Shown here: positions 1-5,461 of the stretch, one piece after another
How positions within the stretch are numbered: the first letter of the stretch is position 1
How the letters are laid out: each line of letters opens with the position of its first letter
Source of the DNA: Sulfurovum sp. bin170
Lineage (GTDB): Bacteria; Campylobacterota; Campylobacteria; Campylobacterales; Sulfurovaceae
NCBI RefSeq assembly: GCF_010892395.1
Contig: NZ_JAACKB010000337.1
Location: forward strand, 1 to 7,007
Reading direction: 5' to 3'
DNA: 7,007 nt
Position numbers and translations under genes: made by a program
The notes under the pieces: generated by a model
Told to the model about the DNA's origin: nothing
Seen by the model: the letters and a program-made list of their open reading frames with translations, nothing else
Database searches by the model: none

Positions 1-138
1 CCTGCGATTATTGGGCATGGCTTGAATATAGATACCATGTTGGCGAGTGCCAGAGCCTATATCGGTGCATTGAACAGCTATTTGAGCATGGAAGGTATGC
101 TTAAAATTCGTAATAGTGATAGTGAAAGAACAGTTTAA
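1..138 (+). CDS. leuA: 2-isopropylmalate synthase, C-terminal end (5'-truncated by window edge)
   Basis: The first 45 codons, in frame from base 1 to a TAA stop, give the last part of the allosteric (LeuA_dimer) domain of 2-isopropylmalate synthase, the first committed enzyme of leucine biosynthesis (acetyl-CoA plus 2-ketoisovalerate). The recognisable stretch is [21 protein letters not shown], the G-x-G/S-x-D-x-ASARAY-ALN pattern that ends this regulatory domain. The catalytic TIM barrel lies outside the window. Related citramalate or homocitrate synthases share the fold, so LeuA is the most likely rather than the only reading. The stop is 2 bases before the next start codon, so the downstream cell-wall genes are probably co-transcribed with it. 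No frameshift is seen; the gene is simply cut by the window start. Confidence 0.85.
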   Translation, partial: PAIIGHGLNIDTMLASARAYIGALNSYLSMEGMLKIRNSDSERTV

Positions 139-140
139 CT

Positions 141-1322
141 ATGAAAAAATTTATTATAATATTTATACTTCTTATAGGTATAGTAGAGGCAGAGAACTAT
201 GTAGAGGAGATACCTCTTCAAAAAGCAGATATAGTGATGGGTGCAGAGAGTTATGTAGAGTATCTGCCTCTGTTAAAATCAAAAAGGGTTGCACTTGTTG
301 TCAACCAATCCTCAATAGTTGAGGGTGAGCATCTTGTTGATAGACTTCTGCGAGAGAGAGTAAATATCAAAAAAATATTTGCTCCTGAACATGGGTTTAG
401 AGGCAATGCAGATGCTGGTGAAAAGGTTAAGAGTGGGAGAGATAGTGCTACTAATTTGCCTCTTATTTCACTCTATGGAAAACATAAAAAACCGACAAAA
501 AAAGATTTAAAAGATGTAGATATTATTGTTTTTGATATTCAAGATGTAGGGGTTCGTTTCTACACCTATCTCTCTACTCTACACTATGTTATGGAGGCGG
601 GGGCGGAGAATGGTATCCCTGTTATTGTACTAGATAGACCAAATCCAAATGCCAATAGGATAGATGGTGAGATTCTTAATTTCAACTATAAATCATTTGT
701 AGGTCTTCATCCTGTTCCAATTCTCTATGGGATGACCATAGGTGAGTATGGGAAGATGATAAATGGTGAGGGTTGGTTAAAAGGTAATCTTCAAGCAGAC
801 TTGAAAGTTATACCTCTACAGAACTACACTCATGATAAATTCTATTATCTCCCCATAAAACCATCTCCAAATCTGCCAAACGAACTATCTATCTATCTCT
901 ATCCATCACTAGCATTTTTTGAGGGAACCACATTTTCTGTTGGTCGTGGTACAGATATGCAGTTTCAGATATATGGTGACCCAAAGTATAAAAAAAGAGA
1001 GTTTACATTTAGACCTGTCTCTATGGAGGGAGCAAAATATCCTAAACATCAACACAAAACCTGCTATGGTGTTGATTTGAGGTCAACACTTATGGATTTA
1101 AGTGGAGAGATTGATTTGAGCTATTTGATAGATGCCTATAAAAACTATCCTAATAAAAAAAGATTTTTTCTGAAAAACAACTTTTTTGACAAATTGGCAG
1201 GTAGTAACAAGTTACAAAAACAGATAAAAGCAGGAATGAGTCCTGAAGAGATTAAAAAGTCTTGGAAAAATGGCTTAAATGAGTTTAGAGAGATACGAAA
1301 AAAATACTTGATTTATAAATAA
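141..1322 (+). CDS. namZ: DUF1343 / NamZ-family exo-beta-N-acetylmuramidase, exported
   Basis: The 393-residue product belongs to the YbbC/NamZ family (DUF1343, CAZy GH171). The founding Bacillus subtilis member releases MurNAc from the non-reducing end of peptidoglycan fragments. A hydrophobic N-terminus (residues 4-14) followed by VEA suggests a signal peptide cleaved near residue 17, so the enzyme should act in the periplasm. Family landmarks in order are the Rossmann-like start RVALVVNQSS (49-58), PEHGFRG (82-88), FDIQDVGVRFYTY (131-143), LDRPNPN (164-170), PSPNLP (241-246) and EGTTFSVGRGT (261-271). Length is normal for the family. The ATG lies 2 bases after the leuA stop with only a weak GAAAG-type ribosome site, so translation may be coupled. 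The next gene encodes a muramoyl-alanine amidase, which fits a role in muropeptide breakdown. Substrate is inferred from the family. Confidence 0.88.
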   Translation: MKKFIIIFILLIGIVEAENYVEEIPLQKADIVMGAESYVEYLPLLKSKRVALVVNQSSIVEGEHLVDRLLRERVNIKKIFAPEHGFRGNADAGEKVKSGRDSATNLPLISLYGKHKKPTKKDLKDVDIIVFDIQDVGVRFYTYLSTLHYVMEAGAENGIPVIVLDRPNPNANRIDGEILNFNYKSFVGLHPVPILYGMTIGEYGKMINGEGWLKGNLQADLKVIPLQNYTHDKFYYLPIKPSPNLPNELSIYLYPSLAFFEGTTFSVGRGTDMQFQIYGDPKYKKREFTFRPVSMEGAKYPKHQHKTCYGVDLRSTLMDLSGEIDLSYLIDAYKNYPNKKRFFLKNNFFDKLAGSNKLQKQIKAGMSPEEIKKSWKNGLNEFREIRKKYLIYK

Positions 1323-1323
1323 A

Positions 1324-1329
1324 AAGGGA
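1324..1329 (+). promoter_or_regulatory. Ribosome binding site supporting a TTG start
   Basis: AAGGGA lies 5 bases before the TTG at 1335. No ATG or GTG nearby in this frame would keep the hydrophobic N-terminus, so this site decides the start of the downstream amidase. Confidence 0.6.
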
Positions 1330-1334
1330 AAATA

Positions 1335-1931
1335 TTGAGAAAACTATTTGGTTTTTTAATAGGTGGATTGTTTATACTACTAATAGTGGCTATATATAAC
1401 AACCAAGTTGTAAACACGACCGTGCTACTTCAAGCTGGTCATGAGGGGAGAACAACAGGTAATATTGGTTCTGTTAATGGGAAATATAGAGAGGTGGATT
1501 GGAATATTCTCGTAACAGAAGAGATAGAGAGAGAGCTAAAAAAGCATGATATTGATGTAACCAGAGTAGGTGCGGATATCCCTTTTGCTAATACGAGAAT
1601 TGCAATATCTATACATTTTGATGGTGCAAACAGAGCATGTTCTACTGGTGCATCTATCGGTTATGATATAAATCATCCAAAATCAAAGAGACTTGCACAC
1701 AGATGGAAAAGTATCTATAGAGGATACTTTCCATTCAAATGGCATAAAGATAACTTTACAAAGAATCTATCTGACTACTATGGATTTAGTCTAGTCAACA
1801 GTGAGAAGGGATTTTTGGTGTTGGAGCTTGGAGAGATAACTTGTAATGAACAGGTGGAGTGGCTAGAGCCAAGACTTGATTTAATCTCTGCAAAGATTGC
1901 TGATTTTATTATGGATGAGTTGGAGAGATGA
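1335..1931 (+). CDS. Small membrane-anchored N-acetylmuramoyl-L-alanine amidase, Amidase_3-like
   Basis: The 198-residue protein starts at TTG and has one hydrophobic segment (residues 4-21) that should anchor it in the inner membrane with the rest in the periplasm. The remainder fits the zinc amidase family 3 (AmiA/AmiC/LytC type), which cuts the bond between MurNAc and L-alanine. Likely zinc ligands are H36 in LQAGHEG, E53 in YREVDWN and H94 in SIHFDG. E164 in VLELGE sits where the catalytic glutamate is expected. The TR pair (76-77) and ANTR (85-88) also match the family's TR and R-x-AN positions, though in altered order. It is compact, has no binding domain, and its first motif differs from the usual DPGHGG, so it is a divergent member. 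It follows namZ by 12 bases, so the two are probably one operon. Its stop codon overlaps a dispersed-type repeat, but the C-terminal helix looks complete. Confidence 0.78.
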   Translation: MRKLFGFLIGGLFILLIVAIYNNQVVNTTVLLQAGHEGRTTGNIGSVNGKYREVDWNILVTEEIERELKKHDIDVTRVGADIPFANTRIAISIHFDGANRACSTGASIGYDINHPKSKRLAHRWKSIYRGYFPFKWHKDNFTKNLSDYYGFSLVNSEKGFLVLELGEITCNEQVEWLEPRLDLISAKIADFIMDELER

Positions 1932-1957
1932 GGCTGAAGCCATCGGTTCCTAGTTTT
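1930..1957 (-). repeat. REP-like short repeat, left copy (inverted relative to 6905-6932)
   Basis: These 28 bases match the reverse complement of 6905-6932 at 27 positions; the one difference is G at 1936. The unit holds a small palindrome (GGCTGAAGCC, stem GGC/GCC in this copy) next to a conserved flank, CGGTTCCTAG. It begins inside the TGA stop of the amidase gene. A small imperfect palindrome with a fixed flanking word resembles REP elements spread by RAYT-type Y1 transposases. No transposase is present here, so that origin is inference. Confidence 0.7.
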
Positions 1958-1968
1958 GAAAGATTTCT

Positions 1969-2051
1969 ATTATACTCTTTTGTAGTGAAAATAGATATTT
2001 ACTCAAAAAACAGTAAGCTTGAATTCACATTTAAGCCCAAAAGAGTATAAT
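1969..2051. repeat. 14-bp perfect inverted repeat around the Amidase_2 gene promoter
   Basis: ATTATACTCTTTTG at 1969-1982 is the exact reverse complement of CAAAAGAGTATAAT at 2038-2051, with 55 bases between the arms. Each arm holds TATAAT pointing outward; the right one serves as a -10 box for the gene at 2088. The left one points back into the upstream gene and has no good -35 at the right distance. The arrangement could be a pair of binding sites that loop DNA, a duplicated promoter box, or the trace of an insertion. Confidence 0.6.
2024..2051 (+). promoter_or_regulatory. Sigma70-type promoter for the Amidase_2 lipoprotein gene
   Basis: A -35-like TTCACA (2024-2029) and a perfect -10 TATAAT (2046-2051) are separated by 16 bases. 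Transcription would start near 2058, leaving a leader of about 30 bases that is almost all A. The ribosome site is weak (TTAAAG with A-tract before the ATG at 2088). Confidence 0.6.
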
Positions 2052-2087
2052 CGAAAAAAAATTCAAAAAAAAATTTAAAGAAAAAAA

Positions 2088-2840
2088 ATGAAAAAACAAC
2101 TACTCATATTAACAACTACAGCCCTACTAACAACTGCGTGTGCAAAAGATAATAGCATAGAAGTAGTCTATACTCCTCCCCCAACTCAAAGCACCAATAT
2201 AGAGATAGTATCTACACCAAATTTGCACAATATAGAGATAGAACCTATAAAAATTATAGATAAACCGATTATATTTAAAAAAGAGCGAATAGATATGACA
2301 AAAGAGTATATCCAGAAACATTATGGCTTTGAGGTTGAGACTATTGAGATGACTCCAAGAATAATTGTTCTGCACTGGACAGCTATTATGACTCTTGATA
2401 AATCTTTTAAATTTTTAAATCCTCAGAAACTTAGAGGCAGAAAAGATATAGTTAAAGCAAGTCCATTGAATGTATCTGCACATTTTTTGATAGATAGAGA
2501 TGGTACTATCTATAGACTTATGCCTGATAATTGGATGGCACGGCATGTTATTGGACTAAACTACTCTAGTATAGGGGTAGAGAATGTGGGTGGAGAAGGG
2601 AATAAAAAAGATGATTTGACCCCTGCACAGTTAGAGGCAAATATAAAGCTTGTACGATATCTCAAAGAGAAGTATCCTACTATTACACATCTAATAGGGC
2701 ATCATGAGTATAGAGAGTTAGAAGGGACAGAGCTTTGGCTTGAACTCGACAAAGGGTATCGAACTAAAAAGAGTGACCCAGGAGATAGGTTTATGTATGC
2801 TGTTCGCAATGAAGTAGCAGATTTGAATCTTACCAAATAG
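2088..2840 (+). CDS. AmpD/AmiD-like N-acetylmuramoyl-L-alanine amidase (Amidase_2), lipoprotein
   Basis: The 250-residue product begins with a lipoprotein-type signal (MKKQLLILTT...LTTAC), with C18 as the probable lipidated residue. A proline- and threonine-rich linker (about 27-60) precedes an Amidase_2/PGRP-type zinc domain (about 88-240). By comparison with E. coli AmpD, the zinc ligands are H96 in VLHWTA, H205 in IGHHEY and D230 in KKSDPGD; E165 in GVENVG and K228 match the catalytic pair. NVSAHFLIDRDGTIYRL (128-144) is the usual central strand motif. The reaction is release of stem peptides from MurNAc or anhydroMurNAc. An outer-membrane periplasmic face, as for E. coli AmiD, is likely but not provable here. 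The lipobox is slightly atypical (T at -3). It has its own promoter and faces the minus-strand lipoprotein gene. Confidence 0.87.
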   Translation: MKKQLLILTTTALLTTACAKDNSIEVVYTPPPTQSTNIEIVSTPNLHNIEIEPIKIIDKPIIFKKERIDMTKEYIQKHYGFEVETIEMTPRIIVLHWTAIMTLDKSFKFLNPQKLRGRKDIVKASPLNVSAHFLIDRDGTIYRLMPDNWMARHVIGLNYSSIGVENVGGEGNKKDDLTPAQLEANIKLVRYLKEKYPTITHLIGHHEYRELEGTELWLELDKGYRTKKSDPGDRFMYAVRNEVADLNLTK

Positions 2841-2898
2841 AAGAAGGAACTTAGCAATAAACCATAAATTAATAGGATTATGTTTTATGCAAAGCACA

Positions 2899-2941
2899 AA
2901 GTTCATGATTACCCCATACAACTGAAAGTAATCATGAGCTT
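2899..2941. other. Long stem-loop between convergent genes
   Basis: TCATGATTAC (2903-2912) pairs perfectly with GTAATCATGA (2928-2937). The stem extends to 14 pairs (2899-2912 with 2928-2941) if one G-U pair is allowed, and the loop is 15 bases. It lies 58 bases after the Amidase_2 stop and 117 bases beyond the end of the opposing gene. There is no T-run after it on either strand, so it is not a standard intrinsic terminator. It may protect mRNA 3' ends or be a protein site. The rest of 2841-3057 is AT-rich with two 9-base A-runs (3038-3046 and 3049-3057), and I see no gene in it. Confidence 0.5.
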
Positions 2942-3057
2942 CATACTTTAAATACTAGATTCCCTCTTTTATTCAGTATCTATATTTATTAGTATATCTT
3001 AAAAAGATGTAAAGAAAATATAGAAACTACTATTTTCAAAAAAAAAGTAAAAAAAAA

Positions 3058-4647
3058 TCAATATTTTACAATTTCTAAGGTCGGTCTATCCTCATTAAGT
3101 ACAATTTTAAACATATCTGTGGACTCTTGTGACTCTATTAATCTTATAATTATCAACTTATCTAATATATTTTCATAACTATCACCACGAAGCCCACCTT
3201 GGATTTCATCTCCATCTACCCTGAATGAACCGATACTCTGTTCATAAATCTCTAGTGAGTTCATCTCCTCAACTACTGTCTCAGGAGCAAAAATAAGATA
3301 CTCTCCATTCTCTAAATTGGCTCCTGTAATATTAAGTTCGTAGAGTTTAATATCTGGCTCCTCACTATTTTGGGCATCACACCTTACACGATTATCTTCA
3401 AGAACAGTAGTTGTCTCGACCTCTGTACTATTGTTTTCACTTGATACACTACCCGAAAATAGTAATAAAGAGGAGTCCTCTGATATATCTCCATTGGATG
3501 AAAATCTACTCACATTGGTCTCATTGCCATCTGTAAACTCTTCTATACTATCAGAAGTTATGCTAAATGAACCATTCTCATCTCCTCTCTTAACAAGTGT
3601 TAAGTTCATGGTCTCTTTTTTTCCTAAAAGAGTGCAATCTTCTTCAAATGTAACATGCATAAGCTCTTTATCATCCTCTCCCAATAGATAGTGTATAGAT
3701 ACTTTAGAGTATGTATTGTTATCTTCATAACTGTACTGAGTAAGAGTATCTCCACTACTATCTGACCATTTAAAAGTATATTGCTCTTTTTTGCTACTAT
3801 TTGTATCATCTTCTAGTTTTTTTGAACTCATATTATGTTCCAAACCATACTGGTATAGAGTATCATCACTATATTTTCTATAGATAACCTCTCCCAAAGA
3901 GACCCCACTCTCATTTATATCTGGAAAAGTTATATTATTATCCTCAATTATTGATGAGATTTGAACTATTGTCTTATTATCCATTACTACAGAGAGTTGA
4001 TTCTCTTCAAATGGGCATGTGGTATTAAAATCTATACCTCCACAGTTGTCTAAAATTTGAGGCATCGCCTTTTCTAAAACCGTTAAATTAACCTGAGAAA
4101 TTTTTATAACTCGCTCTATTTTTTCGATTTTATCTTTTAAACTATCATAAGCAATATTCTCTTTTTCACTGCTAGTTTGGTTGTTCTCTATGGTTTCATT
4201 ACTATCTAATATATCACAATACTCTACTGTCTCATTATTTTCAGCAGAGGTATTAGAATCAACTGTCTGATTATTTTCAGAAGAGGCGTTAAAATCATTC
4301 GTTTGATTATTTTCAACAGAGATATTAGAATCAGCCGTTTGGTTATTTTCATCTATTTGAGTTATACTGTTATTAGATTCGTCTTTTATAGTTGTATTAT
4401 CTTCAACAGACTCTTTCTTCAGTATAGAAGGAAAGGCTATACTGAAAGTTTGAGGTAAAATTGTCTCTTCTCTCTCTTCACTATCCGTTGTTGCAATTAG
4501 AGTTGAATCATCTGTTATATTCAAATCTGTATTTGCGACAGTATCGTCTGTTAGAGTATATTTAGAGCTATCTGTTGATGTGCTACCTGACATCCCACAC
4601 CCTGCGATAAAAAACAATACTAATATAAAAATCATATATCTCATCAT
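3058..4647 (-). CDS. Lipoprotein of unknown function, very rich in bacterial N-glycosylation sequons
   Basis: The 529-residue product has a clear lipoprotein signal (hydrophobic 5-14, lipobox IAGC, lipidated C17). A low-complexity acidic and Asn/Ser/Thr-rich region follows (about 18-160), holding a 12-residue tandem repeat (99-142). Then come a short amphipathic helix (about 163-199) and a C-terminal part with strand-like alternation and five more cysteines (144, 202, 211, 338, 423). I do not recognise a domain. Of 26 N-X-S/T sites, 23 fit D/E-X-N-X-S/T, the sequon of PglB in Campylobacterota. The modified Asn would be 43, 84, 92, 102, 108, 114, 120, 126, 132, 138, 150, 156, 208, 238, 245, 272, 283, 310, 358, 375, 378, 406 and 439. 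It is probably a surface or periplasmic glycoprotein; this is inferred. It is transcribed divergently from the response regulator gene. AAAGAGG upstream could serve either of two adjacent ATGs; the first is used here. Confidence 0.85.
   Translation of the reverse strand: MMRYMIFILVLFFIAGCGMSGSTSTDSSKYTLTDDTVANTDLNITDDSTLIATTDSEEREETILPQTFSIAFPSILKKESVEDNTTIKDESNNSITQIDENNQTADSNISVENNQTNDFNASSENNQTVDSNTSAENNETVEYCDILDSNETIENNQTSSEKENIAYDSLKDKIEKIERVIKISQVNLTVLEKAMPQILDNCGGIDFNTTCPFEENQLSVVMDNKTIVQISSIIEDNNITFPDINESGVSLGEVIYRKYSDDTLYQYGLEHNMSSKKLEDDTNSSKKEQYTFKWSDSSGDTLTQYSYEDNNTYSKVSIHYLLGEDDKELMHVTFEEDCTLLGKKETMNLTLVKRGDENGSFSITSDSIEEFTDGNETNVSRFSSNGDISEDSSLLLFSGSVSSENNSTEVETTTVLEDNRVRCDAQNSEEPDIKLYELNITGANLENGEYLIFAPETVVEEMNSLEIYEQSIGSFRVDGDEIQGGLRGDSYENILDKLIIIRLIESQESTDMFKIVLNEDRPTLEIVKY
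4222..4353 (-). repeat. 36-bp coding tandem repeat (12 residues, two sequons per unit)
   Basis: Three full units (residues 99-110, 111-122, 123-134) and a fourth partial one (135-142) follow the pattern x-E-N-N-Q-T-x-D-x-N-x-S. Each full unit carries two acidic sequons, ENNQT and D-x-N-x-S, 6 residues apart. Units 1 and 3 match at roughly four fifths of positions by eye, so this is an aged repeat rather than a fresh duplication. A related ENNQT recurs at 154-158. Confidence 0.85.
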
Positions 4648-4652
4648 AAAAG

Positions 4653-4679
4653 CCTCTTTATAGTTTACTAATCATAGCA
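4653..4679 (-). promoter_or_regulatory. Extended -10 promoter and ribosome site of the sequon-rich lipoprotein gene
   Basis: Read on the minus strand, TGCTATGAT (4679-4671) is an extended -10 box (TGN plus TATGAT) with no convincing -35. AAAGAGG (4659-4653) is a good ribosome site, 5 bases before the first ATG and 8 before the second. The leader would be short, about 15-20 bases. Confidence 0.5.
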
Positions 4680-4714
4680 CAGAAAATTAAGCATAAGGTT
4701 AAATAAATAATTTA

Positions 4715-4744
4715 TATACTACTATAGTATAAGCAAGATATAAT
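4715..4744 (+). promoter_or_regulatory. Response regulator promoter with overlapping palindrome (candidate operator)
   Basis: TATAAT at 4739-4744 is the probable -10 box of the regulator-kinase operon; no good -35 is seen. Just upstream, TATACT (4715-4720) and AGTATA (4726-4731) form a 6+5+6 inverted repeat, with an inner 10-base palindrome TACTATAGTA (4720-4729). It lies in the 133-base gap shared with the divergent lipoprotein gene, where an operator could control both. Such AT-only palindromes also arise by chance in AT-rich DNA. Confidence 0.4.
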
Positions 4745-4765
4745 AAAAAAATGTAGAAAAAGTGT

Positions 4766-4777
4766 AGAGAGAGAGAG
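4766..4777 (+). repeat. (AG)6 dinucleotide run forming the ribosome site of the response regulator
   Basis: Six AG units end 3 bases before the ATG at 4781 and are the only Shine-Dalgarno-like sequence for this gene. A simple repeat here could change translation if its length slips. Confidence 0.5.
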
Positions 4778-4780
4778 CAA

Positions 4781-5461
4781 ATGTTAAAGAAGTCAAGTTA
4801 CAAGCTTTTATATGTTGAAGATGAAGCATTTATCCGTCGTATAGCTATATCATACCTCCGTCCGTACTTTGCAGAGGTCTATCAAGCAAGTGATGGGGTA
4901 GAGGCACTGGAGATATATAGAGATAAAAAACCAGATATGATTATAACTGATATAGAGATGCCAAATATGGATGGGTTAACCCTCTGTAAAAATATTAGGA
5001 AAAAAGATAAGACAACACCTATTATAATAACAACGGCATATACTAGTACAGAGTATCTACTAGAAGCTGTTTCACTTAATCTAATAAAATATTTAGTAAA
5101 ACCGATGGAGGAGGAGCCTCTCTTTGAGGCGATTAATACCTGTTTTGAACAGATAAGAACTCAAAATCCAACAATTGTATATATCACAAATGAGTATAAA
5201 TACGATACTTTTAACCATACTCTACTGCATAATGATAAGATAATAACGCTAACAGAGTCTCAACATAAACTACTCACTATTCTTATCAGAAATAGAGGAC
5301 GAATTGTCTCTTATGAGGAGATAGAGAACTTTGTTTGGTACGATAAATTTATGAGTTCCAATGCTCTTCGCTCTTTGATGCGTGATGTCCGTAAACTAGT
5401 TGGAAAAGATAGGATAGAGAATATCTCAAAATGTGGCTACAGGATACACCTTCATGGATAG
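4781..5461 (+). CDS. OmpR-family response regulator (REC plus winged-helix DNA-binding domain)
   Basis: The 226-residue product has an N-terminal receiver domain (about 7-125) and a C-terminal Trans_Reg_C winged helix (about 137-225). Receiver residues are all present: acidic pair E13/D14, phosphoacceptor D57 in ITDIEMPNMDG, T85 in TTAYT and K107 in LVKPM. The DNA-binding part shows LTESQHKLL (157-165), the recognition-helix region around SSNALRSLMRDVRKLVG (192-208) and the closing hairpin SKCGYRIHLHG (216-226), all typical of OmpR/PhoB relatives. It should be phosphorylated by the kinase encoded directly downstream, whose start overlaps this gene by 8 bases. It acts in the cytoplasm as a transcription factor. 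The divergent lipoprotein gene is the nearest candidate target, by position only. Confidence 0.93.
   Translation: MLKKSSYKLLYVEDEAFIRRIAISYLRPYFAEVYQASDGVEALEIYRDKKPDMIITDIEMPNMDGLTLCKNIRKKDKTTPIIITTAYTSTEYLLEAVSLNLIKYLVKPMEEEPLFEAINTCFEQIRTQNPTIVYITNEYKYDTFNHTLLHNDKIITLTESQHKLLTILIRNRGRIVSYEEIENFVWYDKFMSSNALRSLMRDVRKLVGKDRIENISKCGYRIHLHG

Noticed and set aside
116..322. 68-codon reading frame over the start of namZ
   Set aside because: It overlaps namZ in another frame, whose protein has a signal peptide and clear family motifs.
2718..2921. 67-codon minus-strand frame over the end of the Amidase_2 gene
   Set aside because: It lies mostly opposite the conserved zinc-site region of a well-supported gene, and no ribosome site or recognisable protein was seen.
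3014..3037. AT-rich hairpin (GAAAATA...TATTTTC) as terminator of the minus-strand lipoprotein gene
   Set aside because: The stem is almost all A-T and the poly-A lies on the wrong side to give a T-run after the hairpin on the minus strand.
3431..3691. 86-codon plus-strand frame inside the lipoprotein gene
   Set aside because: It is antisense to a longer frame with a perfect lipobox and consistent composition, and shows no domain.
4222..4353. Possible CRISPR array from regularly spaced 36-bp repeats
   Set aside because: The units are contiguous with no spacers, stay in frame inside a lipoprotein gene and vary as coding repeats do.
5433..5453. Upstream GTG as kinase start
   Set aside because: AGGATA is well placed for the ATG at 5454, giving the common short overlap with the regulator; the GTG has no comparable site.
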